From Sthenelais limicola (lineage: Eukaryota; Annelida; Polychaeta; Phyllodocida; Sigalionidae), in assembly GCA_942159475.1 (NCBI GenBank), contig OW804102.1, forward strand, positions 34,044,873 through 34,108,872: a stretch of 64,000 nucleotides of DNA, given 5' to 3'. Both the position numbers and the translations under genes were made by a program. The notes below the pieces were generated by a model. It was not told the origin of the DNA. It saw only the letters and a list, made by a program, of their open reading frames with translations, and did not search any database. Of the stretch, positions 35,183 through 44,085 are shown one piece after another (positions within the stretch are counted from its first letter, which is position 1; each line of letters begins with the position of its first letter).

Positions 35183-35625
35183 GGATATTTCCTCTGTCCA
35201 CATATCAATATAAATACCAATATCAACCATGATCTCTTACATTAAGTCTAAACGACCTCAAAATAGTCAATTCTGTATGCTTCAACAATTTTCTTACTTT
35301 TAGCTCTGAATGTTTAGCTTTCCATATCGTCATTATTTACTATTCTCTATTTCAGTGTGGGGTAATAGCCGTATTGTCCGATTTCAACTCATATTTTTCT
35401 TATTTTCTTTAAAGTCAAGTATATATTGTAACACTACCTCAAGTATTTAGTGTCCCTTCATCACTTCATGGAACCTCTGGAAGACTTGTGATGCACCGGA
35501 TTTAGTCTGTGTGGCCCTCAGGCTGTTTCCCTTTTCAGTCTATATTTTGTAGACTCTCAACTCTATTTTGCCTTGATTTCTTGGACATCGTCGTGGAAGG
35601 GGGGTGCCAAGAAGTCTGTCTTATA

Positions 35626-35690
35626 CCTGGTGAGACCATTTCGAGTTCGGGTTCGAGCGAGCACCTGTTACTACTCTGACCCCACCAGTA
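35626..35690 (-). repeat. Spacer hairpin 1 of copy A
   Basis: CTGGTG (35627) pairs with CACCAG (35683) around a loop containing TCGGGTTCGAGCGAGCACCT then GTTACTACT. It begins about 25 bp beyond the SGNH stop codon. The loop is nearly identical to the corresponding copy B element although the flanking spacer has diverged. Confidence 0.6.
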
Positions 35691-35713
35691 CATACAGAAC
35701 CTTCACAGCACCA

Positions 35714-36439
35714 CTATATCTTTCCATACGCTGCCACTAACCTCTCAGCTACTTTTATTTTCAACTCCTGGGTGAGGTGACATCCGTCATCAGCCAAGAG
35801 GCCGTAGTGATTCTGGAATTTCATTCTTTTGGTAGTTTTGTGTTTTCTTGAGGCCCGGTGAGGATGAATAAGCGAGCACAAGTATGGTGTCGGTAAATGG
35901 TGACTCAGATTAAATCGTTTAACACTATTATTATATGCAAGTATTTGTCGATTAAGAAGTTCTTGATCTTCTTCTATTGCCATTATCTTATGCGGTGTTA
36001 GGATCTTCTTTAACCTCCAGTTGTGTACTGCCGAATGATTATTGTATTTGACTAGGTCTATGCCAAACGTTGTGGCAAATATTATCTTCGGCTGGGGAGA
36101 AAGGGACGAAGGTAGTGTCTGCGTGATAATATTTATCGCTGAAATCATATCATCGGTTGCAGCCGTGTCGACCTCAGTCTCACTTCTGACTCTAAGCCGT
36201 ACCTCCTTGGATTCACGATCTTTTTCTGTAATGTTACAAATTCCGGCCATTACCATAATACATTTTGGTCTACACAACATCAAACAGTTCTTAGCTCCTC
36301 TTACCATTGCTGTGGTGCCTGCGCCAGGCTGGAAATATACCTCCGTGTCTATTCCTGGTGCGATGTTACGCAGAATAGGCTTGAGGCCCGCTCCCCTCGA
36401 GTCACAAATTATGAGTAGTTCTTTCCTGTTTAAATCCAT
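35714..36439 (-). CDS. SGNH/GDSL-type hydrolase of retrotransposon copy A
   Basis: A 241-residue open frame with the SGNH blocks: IICDSRGAGL (nucleophile S14), PGAGTT, AGICNIT (block III asparagine) and DDGCHLT near the C-terminus (D and H of the triad). SGNH hydrolases cleave esters, and esterase domains are known in ORF1 proteins of CR1-type retrotransposons. Here the domain is a separate ORF that starts 53 nt after the NADAR stop, in a different frame. Its start aligns with the internal ATG of the copy B protein, which has the same 241-residue length from that point. Cytoplasmic RNP association is likely (inference); substrate unknown. It stays intact although the downstream RT is broken. 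Confidence 0.85.
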   Translation of the reverse strand: MDLNRKELLIICDSRGAGLKPILRNIAPGIDTEVYFQPGAGTTAMVRGAKNCLMLCRPKCIMVMAGICNITEKDRESKEVRLRVRSETEVDTAATDDMISAINIITQTLPSSLSPQPKIIFATTFGIDLVKYNNHSAVHNWRLKKILTPHKIMAIEEDQELLNRQILAYNNSVKRFNLSHHLPTPYLCSLIHPHRASRKHKTTKRMKFQNHYGLLADDGCHLTQELKIKVAERLVAAYGKI

Positions 36440-36492
36440 TTTGTCCGACTACCAGTACTCGCTTCGCTCGTCGGGTATAATTCTACTCTGTC

Positions 36493-36985
36493 TTAATTAT
36501 CTCCTTGCAATTCGGCTCTTATTTCATTCAAGATAGTTCCAAATCTGTTTTCTCCCACGAATGATCGGAGCTTCAACGGAACCCGGCCGCCATTGGCTAT
36601 TTGGACGCCCCGCACCCAACGGCCCACTCCCCACTTTTTGGAGTTGGTGATTTCATAGAATTTGACATTTTCAGGTGCCAGCAACAATTCCTTCATTTCT
36701 TTATTTTTAGAGAATTTTAGAGTGGCGATTTCTTTCAGTATGTTTTCCTCGACTCGGCCCCATTCCTCCATTTGCTGCGGAGACATTGCCGCGTCCATCT
36801 TAGTGCCTAGCGATTTGGCGTGCGCGGGACTACGCGTGCTGCGTATCCTACGCGCCATGTCAGGGTTTTCAATGAAGCGCGCTTTCCGCCATTGGTATGC
36901 ATGTTCGGCCGAGTGAAACAACTTTGATTCATAATCGATGTCAATTCTATAAAAATTAGAAAATGGACTGTGGAAATGGACACTA
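36493..36985 (-). pseudogene. NADAR domain of copy A, 5'-truncated
   Basis: Open from the element's truncated edge to a stop at 36493. Recognisable blocks are SPFSNFYRIDIDY, SAEHAYQWRKARF, RSTRSPAHAKSLG, KKWGVGRWVRGV and GENRFGTIL. These are the hallmark F/YSNF, EHxYQxxKA, WGVGR and GEN.G blocks of the NADAR/YbiA superfamily. The RRM-like segment and upstream ORF1 are missing, and no ATG begins the domain, so it is probably not expressed as such. The sequence is only moderately identical to copy B, with differences spread outside the conserved blocks. Confidence 0.85.
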
Positions 36986-38311
36986 TTGCTAATCGAAATT
37001 AATTGAATTGAATGGCTTCATTTATTATAGGTTCGTGCTGTATAGCTGAAATACAATAAGGAATTCTCATATTGGACAATCATACTAGTTTTATTTTGTT
37101 TGAATTTGTTTTTGCTTTAACTTTTAGACACTGAATGGCGACACAGGTTTATGAATATATTTCAGTAGTGTTCTTTGCCAAGGTCATATAGACTATATGG
37201 AAGTGGGTAGAAGACAGGTGTTCCAACCTCATCCCTTCGATGCTTCTTTGTCACATTCTCTATCTTGTTTCACTTGTCCAATTATGATCAAACAAGAACA
37301 TACAATAATTTGTAAAATAACCCAAAATTCATTATTTCATCCCACGTTTTAAAACATATTGACTTTAAAACTTTGTGAGACTGTTCAATTCCAGGCACTT
37401 GAATGTATTCACATAACGACCTCTACGAGACAACACATGGGGTTGTAGGAGCTCACTGAGGTCAGAAACTAGGAGTATCGCCCATGCAGTGAAAACGACC
37501 ACACACCATCCATCCATCAATCCATTTATACATAGGAACATACATATCAAGAGAATAACATATTGTAGATTCTTTGACAAGTTTTATATTAGGCATCACA
37601 CCGCTATCTTGCCTTTCACCAACCAAATTGAGCTGGTATACAGTGACTTGTACGTCAGCCAGTCTTTGCTTTCTCTTCAATCACGCGCCTTATATGTGAT
37701 CAATTTGCTCGGCTAATGGTTATACCGCAATACCCATCAGAGCTCGGAAAGTCCCCACAGAATCCAGGAAAGGAATTGATTGTAACTGTCTTCATTCAGT
37801 TCACTCCTTGCTTTCTCCATTGGAATCTCATCCATCAAGTCTAATCAATGGCATCTCCAAGCCTTATTTTCTAATTCTGCCTGGGCCCACCTTCATTGGG
37901 AATGTTAGATTTTCTTTTCTTTTTTTCAAACTTCTTCTTCTTGCTTTTAAAGGGGGCCAGGGTGTCGGGGTGGGTAAAAAAAGTTTGAGAGTGTAAAGGT
38001 AACTATGAGGAGGCAGTGTTAAGAGATGTAGGGTAATGAATTGACTTGATCTTGGTATAAACTGCTACTTGTAACCAGCCGGTCGTTGTAGATATAAGGT
38101 GCTAGGGTAAACACCTTGTGAATAGGGAATGGTGGAGACTAAAGGCTGGGGCGTGTTGGAACAAATAAAGTCTACGTTTGGAGATGTGTATGCCTCTCAA
38201 TATTTCTGAAGTGGCACATGTATTTCACCTTAGCAATTTGCGTTACAATTTCCCTCACTATGTACATTATGTAATCCTGATTATTCATCGATACGGATAG
38301 TATTTGATTGA
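36986..38311. other. Non-coding stretch between the two retrotransposons
   Basis: Short open frames at 37365-37996 lack support; the apparent signal-peptide-like frame at 37365-37580 starts at TTG rather than ATG. A CCATCCATCCATCAATCCAT microsatellite lies near 37507. No gene seen. Confidence 0.3.
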
Positions 38312-38600
38312 TGTACCACAGGAAACTGAGTCATAAGTCGCAAAATGGATATTTTTCAAAGGAATGTTTTTGTTGACATTTTCTCATTTAGTATGAATAC
38401 CTGTGCCTAATTTACCAAAGACTGTGAGTTGAAAATATTTATACACATCTGAGGTTTTCCTTAGGAGTATAAGTAACTACTTTACTATAGTGAGTGACCA
38501 GGAACCAGGAACTATTGCTAACTAACTATTTTTCATCCATACAAAAATATAGAAGTATTCATTGAATCTATGTTTTCGAACATCCTGTATTTCATGTTAA
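38312..38600. mobile_element. TIR element family 7, copy 2 (degenerate)
   Basis: CCACAGGAAACTGAGTCATA then AGTCGCAAAATGGATATTTT corresponds to the left arm of 7824-8238. GTAACTACTTTACTATAGTG, CAGGAACTATTGCTAACTAA and CTATTTTTCATCC correspond to its interior. The right arm is not clearly preserved. Confidence 0.5.
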
Positions 38601-38730
38601 ATAATACTCATCGGCAGTTATCCTATAGGTGAATGGCCTTAGTGAACTGCAATATATAGTTCGCAATACATTATCAACCCATTTGTATGAAGCTTTCTCT
38701 GTATGGTTTCGTATGACCATATCCTATAGA

Positions 38731-39460
38731 TATATATATATATATCGTATTTTTATTCTGAATCGAATTCTACATCGTATTCTCCAGAAGTGGACACCAT
38801 CCTCTCAGAGTGAGATCTTCCTGGAGGGTCCAAGATTACAATACTATAAATACCATTTTGTTTAGTTGAACATGATATCTAGATGCACCTTATAAATCCG
38901 ATTCGGATGTCAAATAACAATCTAATAAAACTCATCCTAGCTCTTAAATCAGATATCTTAATGTTTTACACATATTTCATGTTAGGACACTAATAAGTAG
39001 CGCCTAATAAGTAGCGCCTAATGCCACTACTTTCCGACTATTAGATGGTAATGTTCAGTTCAGTGTCAATGTTCTTTATCCGTCGGTATTCATTTAATTA
39101 TGCTTGTTATTCACTACAGTTATCATATAATGAGATTACCACTATGTGAGCTAGGTCCACTATAATCACAAACAACAATTTAATTACTACAAGACAAAAC
39201 ACTTCATATTACAACACTTCAAATACATTGAAGTACAGTAATACTAACAATCACAGTAATAACAATCACATTAATCAGTTAGGAATCAATAAAAGTATAA
39301 AAGGTATAAGAGTATGACATATCGATGTATCGATCTTAAACACTAAGGACTTACAGGCCTTTTTTGTAATTGCTGATTTCTATACGTGTAGATAATCAGA
39401 GTTTTGGATAAATCCATTTTACTATACTCGGGTGCTACTTGAATATCCCCCTTATATAGT
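38731..39460 (-). other. 3' UTR and (AT)n terminus of copy B
   Basis: Noncoding tail after the RT stop. The block CACTAAGGACTTACAGGCCT (39341) matches ATCTAAGGACTTGTTTGCCT in copy A (31640), and the terminal CAGAATAAAAATAC before (AT)n is shared. A 14-bp direct repeat AATAAGTAGCGCCT occurs twice near 38992-39019. The conserved 3' end is where the element's RT would be expected to bind its RNA (inference). Confidence 0.6.
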
Positions 39461-42361
39461 CTATTTACTCGCTAAGAATTCATCAAAATCAGTAAAATAA
39501 CCAGTTTTTAGATAAGTCCTTAGTTGCATTCTCGTCTTAGTTACTTGAATATTTTCAGGAAGATCATTCCATAAATTTGTTAAAACATACACATATGATC
39601 GTCTAAAAATTTCATTTTTCGGCTGCGGCACTAACAATTTTTTTCCCTTTGACAATCTTCTCAAACTAATATTCCTTCTATCGACATTTTCTTCTAATCT
39701 TGTTCTCATGAAAGCTAAATCTAACAAATGACTGTTTCTCCTAGATGAGAGAGATGGTAAATTTAGTTCATTATGAATTACTTTTGTACTAGTTAATCTT
39801 GGTAACCTAAGAATAATTTTAAAAGCAGAATTTTGCAATGTCTGAAGTTTCTTTAACTGATTTTGTGCCGCCGAACCGTAGAATAAATCGCCATAATCTA
39901 TAATTGGGAGTACCATTGTTTTATATAACAGCAACAAGGTATCCTTCTCACATGCATTATAAAGTTTTGACATGGCATGAATTTTAGACTTAACCGTGTA
40001 TACTTTCTTTCTCAAAAATACCTTATAATTCAACCTCTCATCTACCTCCATCCCGAGGAACTTATAGTTTTCGACATTTTCTAGTTCATGATCCCCAATA
40101 TTGTATTTCACTATATTCTTGGGGTCACTTTTAGTACGAATTGTGAGTTTCTTACATTTATTGATATTCAGAGATATTTTATTTACCGCACACCATCTTA
40201 CTATTCTATTAAGATCTTCTTGTAATTCAAGATTTTGCTGCTGACCCAGTTTCCTGTCATTAAACAACACCGTGTCGTCAGCAAAAAGTTGTATATTACT
40301 GTCCTTCACCACTCTGTATAGATCATTTATATAAACAATAAACATTAACGGCCCTAGACTAGTGCCTTGAGGCACTCCACATGTAACTGGTTTCAAGGAG
40401 GAAAAGGAATCATCTACCAAAACTCTCTGCGTTCTATCACTCAAATAATTTACAAACCATCTGTGAGCTTTACCTTCAATCCCATAATTTTGTAATTTTG
40501 ATAATAAAATACTATGATTAACAGTGTCAAAAGCTTTTTTAAAGTCCAAAAATATCAAATCAGTCGCTTTCTTTTTATTTAAATTATCATAAACTTTACT
40601 CAACAGATGGTCTAAGGCATCATTAATTGACCTTCCCTCTCTGAAACCGAACTGCCATTCATTTATAACATTATTACTTTCAAGGTGGTGGGATAATTGT
40701 TTCTGAATACAAATCTCAAGTAATTTCGCTGGTAATTTGATACAGGATATTGGTCGATAGTTACCTGGAAGGCCCTTATCACCTTCTTTGAAAAGCGGTG
40801 TTACGTTTGCCTGCTTAAAGTCCCTCGGGATGTCTGAGTTCTCTATAGAAAGGTTAAACAAATATACCATCTGCTTCTTCAGCGCCAACAAACATTGTTT
40901 AAGTATTCTGGTTGGTAGAAGCCTGATCCCTGAGGATTTATAATTACCAATCTTATTTATGGCCAAAACTACATCGAGTTCTGTAATCATTCTAAACTGA
41001 AACTTGTTCTCTAATATATTATCATTAATTATACTGTTCCTTTCCAAGATCATTTCCTCATCTTCTTTTATTTTCTCAGCTAACTCGGGGCCTATTCCGA
41101 CGAAAAAATTGTTTATGACCTCAGCCGCTTCACTCCCTTTTAGTTTAACACCATCTTTTGATGTTATCTTTATCTCTTCCTTTGAGGATTTATTGTTCGT
41201 GGAAAGTAACGGCTTAAGAATCTCCCAGAATTTGTGGGGTTCATTTTGTTTTTCTCTAAGCTGACTTTTGATAAAATTATCTTTGGCCTTTTTTATAAGA
41301 ATATTAACTTTGCACCTCAGCGACCTAGCAGTCTTCCAATCCTCATCCTTCTTTGATTTGTTGGCTACTCTGAAAGCCTTATCTCTGGCCTTACTAGCCA
41401 GAATGATCTCTTCATCATACCATCCTGGGGTGACCCGCACCCTTTTAAAATTTCTGATAGGACACATCCTATCAACATACCTGAAGATATTAGTTTGTAT
41501 GATGTCCCATGCGACATTAACATCATTCGTTTGAAACAGTTCTTCCCAATTCAAGTCTACTAGAATTTCCTTAAGTAATTCGATGTCTAAAGCTTTCGTA
41601 TCTCTAGCTACAAAAGATCCAATCTCATATACATTTCGCTCTTTCTTTATCTGGATGAACACTGGTAAATGGTCACTTATGTTTATATTAATTGAGCCAT
41701 TCGTATTGATCCACTTTCCATTTGTAAAAATATGATCTATAGTAGACGAAGAGGATTTACTAATTCTTGTATTAGTCTTAATTATCTGTTGCAAGTTAAA
41801 TTTGTTCAACAGACTCCTAAATTTATCTGCTCCTGAAGTTTTACCTTCAGTTATATATTTCTCATCATAATTAAAGTCACCAAGAATAATTAATTCTTTA
41901 GTACTATCCACTCTATTTAATATATCTTCAAGTTGATCAAGGGCTTGGGTCAACCCCCCAGATGGCGGACGATAGACATTTACACATATCTTTTCTTTCA
42001 TAAACTTTTTCTTAAAGCCAAACACTTGCACTTCAATGTGCTCGTTTGAGATTTCAAGATCATTAAAATTATCAGTAACGTCCAAGGATTTATGTACGTA
42101 GGATATCAAACCTCCACCTCTCCTCTTTTTTGCTCGATCCAACCGCACAGTACTGTAACCCTGAACGAATAACTTATTTGAACTATAATGTTTTGTTAAC
42201 CATGACTCCTGGAAAGATAAAATATGTGGTTCAGTATCAATAATGAACCTCTCAACTTGTTCAAATTTTGGTACCAAACTTCGTATATTCCAAGAGCTAA
42301 CTTTCAGACCCTTTAGTTTCCTAAAGTCCTCTACTTCAAGTATTTCACTTTTTTTAGCCAT
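39461..42361 (-). CDS. APE-type endonuclease and reverse transcriptase (966 aa) of copy B
   Basis: Catalyses target nicking and target-primed reverse transcription. I use the ATG at 42361, because copy A starts at the equivalent codon, rather than one 8 codons upstream. Endonuclease, about residues 15-240: SWNIRS (N25), FQESWL (E52), NVYRPP, GDFNYD (D162, N164) and SDHLPVF (D230, H231). Reverse transcriptase, about 470-760: DFKQANVTPLFK, GNYRPISCIKLPAKLLE, LDFKKAFDTVNH (D606), GVPQGTSLGPL and LFADDTVLF (DD 695-696), followed by KFLGM. The C-terminus has YGDLFYG and a basic tail. All catalytic residues are present and there are no internal stops, so it may be active. Several antisense frames are shadows. 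Confidence 0.95.
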   Translation of the reverse strand: MAKKSEILEVEDFRKLKGLKVSSWNIRSLVPKFEQVERFIIDTEPHILSFQESWLTKHYSSNKLFVQGYSTVRLDRAKKRRGGGLISYVHKSLDVTDNFNDLEISNEHIEVQVFGFKKKFMKEKICVNVYRPPSGGLTQALDQLEDILNRVDSTKELIILGDFNYDEKYITEGKTSGADKFRSLLNKFNLQQIIKTNTRISKSSSSTIDHIFTNGKWINTNGSININISDHLPVFIQIKKERNVYEIGSFVARDTKALDIELLKEILVDLNWEELFQTNDVNVAWDIIQTNIFRYVDRMCPIRNFKRVRVTPGWYDEEIILASKARDKAFRVANKSKKDEDWKTARSLRCKVNILIKKAKDNFIKSQLREKQNEPHKFWEILKPLLSTNNKSSKEEIKITSKDGVKLKGSEAAEVINNFFVGIGPELAEKIKEDEEMILERNSIINDNILENKFQFRMITELDVVLAINKIGNYKSSGIRLLPTRILKQCLLALKKQMVYLFNLSIENSDIPRDFKQANVTPLFKEGDKGLPGNYRPISCIKLPAKLLEICIQKQLSHHLESNNVINEWQFGFREGRSINDALDHLLSKVYDNLNKKKATDLIFLDFKKAFDTVNHSILLSKLQNYGIEGKAHRWFVNYLSDRTQRVLVDDSFSSLKPVTCGVPQGTSLGPLMFIVYINDLYRVVKDSNIQLFADDTVLFNDRKLGQQQNLELQEDLNRIVRWCAVNKISLNINKCKKLTIRTKSDPKNIVKYNIGDHELENVENYKFLGMEVDERLNYKVFLRKKVYTVKSKIHAMSKLYNACEKDTLLLLYKTMVLPIIDYGDLFYGSAAQNQLKKLQTLQNSAFKIILRLPRLTSTKVIHNELNLPSLSSRRNSHLLDLAFMRTRLEENVDRRNISLRRLSKGKKLLVPQPKNEIFRRSYVYVLTNLWNDLPENIQVTKTRMQLRTYLKTGYFTDFDEFLASK

Positions 42362-42766
42362 TGTCCCAAGCAATAATTTTATCATTGTCTGAAGACAATG
42401 ATATTCTGGTTGCGAGTAGAGTCTGTTTCACCCTTTCAAATACCGGGGCTCCACAGAGATTTAATTGGCTATTTAGTTGGGTCCCTAAACATGTCGGGTT
42501 AGCCCATAACGAACGATTTACAAACACTAACATGTTACAATAAAATACAATATATATGAATACCATGTTAGGGGTATAACCTAGCTGGATCTCATTTGTC
42601 ACATTCAAAGTTTCAGAAGAAGACTCCTGAAAAACTATCCGGAATAGTAAGTTAGTGCCATCCTACTTCCGGCTTTCTACTATCAAGAAATTTTTATTTT
42701 TTCATTTACTAGTTTCGTCGTAATTTTTAGGAAAATATTAAGTAATACAATTTCAGTTAGTGTAGA

Positions 42767-42822
42767 GGTGTCACATTTCAAAGTCGGGTTCGAGTGATCT
42801 CCTGTCTCTACTATGTGACACC
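42767..42822 (-). repeat. Spacer hairpin 2 of copy B
   Basis: GGTGTCACAT (42767-42776) and ATGTGACACC (42813-42822) form a perfect 10-bp stem. The 36-nt loop holds GTCGGGTTCGAGTGATCTCC then TGTCTCTACT. The loop motif is shared with hairpin 1 (43183) and with both copy A hairpins. In the element RNA the complement of this sequence is present. Confidence 0.75.
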
Positions 42823-43182
42823 ACCACACAACATCGTTGTAAACATACAATTCCCTATGTTCGTTTCTCAAATGGATAAGTGACCAAAATTGAATCACTT
42901 TAAGGCTAAGTTTCCAAGACTTTTAGTTTATATCAAAGAGATTTTCTGCTCAATTCTTAAATTTTAAGATTGATTATATTAAGTATTGGATAGTGACTCA
43001 GTCAACATATTTAGTGAAGCAATGGCAAACAAATTTTGTAAATTCGCTAAAACATTAGTCAGTGTTCCAAATTTCCTCTGTATGTGGGGTATTGATTACT
43101 GTAGTCATTTCAAATTATACGTGCTGTCATGTCATCTCACCAGTCGGGCATCTTTCAGCTATCTTTCATTACAAAGTCAACA

Positions 43183-43248
43183 CACCACATGGTTACCTTT
43201 CAATGTCGGGTTCATGTGAGCACCTGTTTCTACTAGGACCACATAGTG
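43183..43248 (-). repeat. Spacer hairpin 1 of copy B
   Basis: CACCACATGGTTACC and GGACCACATAGTG flank the loop motif GTCGGGTTCATGTGAGCACC then TGTTTCTACT. The stem is imperfect compared with hairpin 2, but the loop is strongly conserved with copy A hairpin 1 (35626) at a comparable distance (about 45 nt) after the SGNH stop. Confidence 0.55.
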
Positions 43249-43292
43249 AGTGACTCTGATCTGAAGAGTTCAATTTTCTTGGTCTTTAATCT

Positions 43293-44018
43293 TCAAATCT
43301 TTGCGTATGCCGCTACTATTAGTTCCGCCACTTTTGTCTGCATTTCTGTGGTGAAGTGACAGCCATCAGGAGCCAAGAGGTAGTACAGGTTGGAATAATA
43401 CATTCTCTTGGTAGTTTTGTATTTGCGCGACGATCGATGGGGGTGAACCAGCGAGCAGATATAAGGAGTTGGCACATGTTTTCCCTTGCAGAATAATTTA
43501 ACACTATTGTTGTAGGCGACTACCTGCCTATTAAGAAGTTCTTGGTCCTCTTCGATCGCCATGATCTTTTCAGGAGTAAGTAGCCTGTGGAGCCTCCAGT
43601 TGTGCTTTGCCGAGTTCTGGTTATACACTACTAGGTCCAATCCCACTGTAGTGCCAAAAATTATCGTAGGAGGTGGTGCCAGATTTGTAGGAAGGGTCTC
43701 ACTTATAATCCGCTCAGCTGATACCATATCATCCATGGCCGCAGTATCTACTTCTACTTCACTTCTGTATCTAAGTTTCACTTCCTTCGTCTCCCTATCT
43801 TTCTGTGTTATGTTGCAAATACCAGTGAGGATGAAAATACATAGCGGTTGATACCTCATCAGAAGGTTCTTAGCCCCTCTGATCACATCTAGCGTACCCG
43901 CACCGGGCTGTACATATACGTCTGAGTCAATTTGTGGAGCAATAGCTCGTAGTGCTATCCTGAGTCCCGACCCACGAGAGTCGCATAACAACAACATTTC
44001 TTTCCTATTTTGTGCCAT
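43293..44018 (-). CDS. SGNH/GDSL-type hydrolase of retrotransposon copy B
   Basis: 241 residues from the ATG at 44018. An in-frame ATG 16 codons upstream exists, but the copy A protein starts here. SGNH blocks: LLCDSRGSGL (S14 nucleophile), PGAG, TGICNIT (N69, block III) and PDGCHFT (D218, H221). All triad and oxyanion candidates are present, so catalysis is plausible. Esterase domains are established in CR1-like ORF1 proteins, but no substrate is agreed. Begins 67 nt after the NADAR stop in another frame, so it needs reinitiation or an internal entry mechanism. No signal peptide is visible from this start. Confidence 0.88.
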   Translation of the reverse strand: MAQNRKEMLLLCDSRGSGLRIALRAIAPQIDSDVYVQPGAGTLDVIRGAKNLLMRYQPLCIFILTGICNITQKDRETKEVKLRYRSEVEVDTAAMDDMVSAERIISETLPTNLAPPPTIIFGTTVGLDLVVYNQNSAKHNWRLHRLLTPEKIMAIEEDQELLNRQVVAYNNSVKLFCKGKHVPTPYICSLVHPHRSSRKYKTTKRMYYSNLYYLLAPDGCHFTTEMQTKVAELIVAAYAKI

Positions 44019-44085
44019 TTTGACTATGTAGATCTCTTCAATAAACAATATCAACGTTCTCACCACCGTACCTTATATAATTCCA

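Larger units (their letters stand above)
31124..36985 (-). mobile_element. NADAR-bearing non-LTR retrotransposon, copy A (5'-truncated)
   Basis: Minus-strand LINE-type element with remnants of a NADAR domain, an intact SGNH-hydrolase ORF, a hairpin-bearing spacer, a frameshifted endonuclease-RT and a ~0.7-kb 3' UTR. The 3' terminus is CAGAATAAAAATACA then (AT)n, the same end as copy B at 38731. Similarity to copy B stops at about 36983, inside the NADAR domain, as expected for incomplete target-primed reverse transcription. The flank there (AATTGAATTGAATGG) looks like another retroposon tail. Protein divergence from copy B is large, so A and B belong to separate subfamilies. No target duplication identified. 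Confidence 0.9.

Noticed and set aside
35650..35662. GGGTTCGAGC resembling a tRNA B box in the LINE spacer
   Set aside because: No A box or cloverleaf; it is the loop of a repeated hairpin and on the antisense strand of the element.
36042..36536. A 164-codon plus-strand open frame
   Set aside because: Exactly antisense to the SGNH ORF of copy A; a shadow. The same holds for plus-strand frames within 43561-46010 and 41004-41534.
37365..37580. Hydrophobic N-terminus resembling a signal peptide that could be the first exon of the Ig-like gene
   Set aside because: The frame starts at TTG, has no ATG at the right place and no donor after the hydrophobic stretch.
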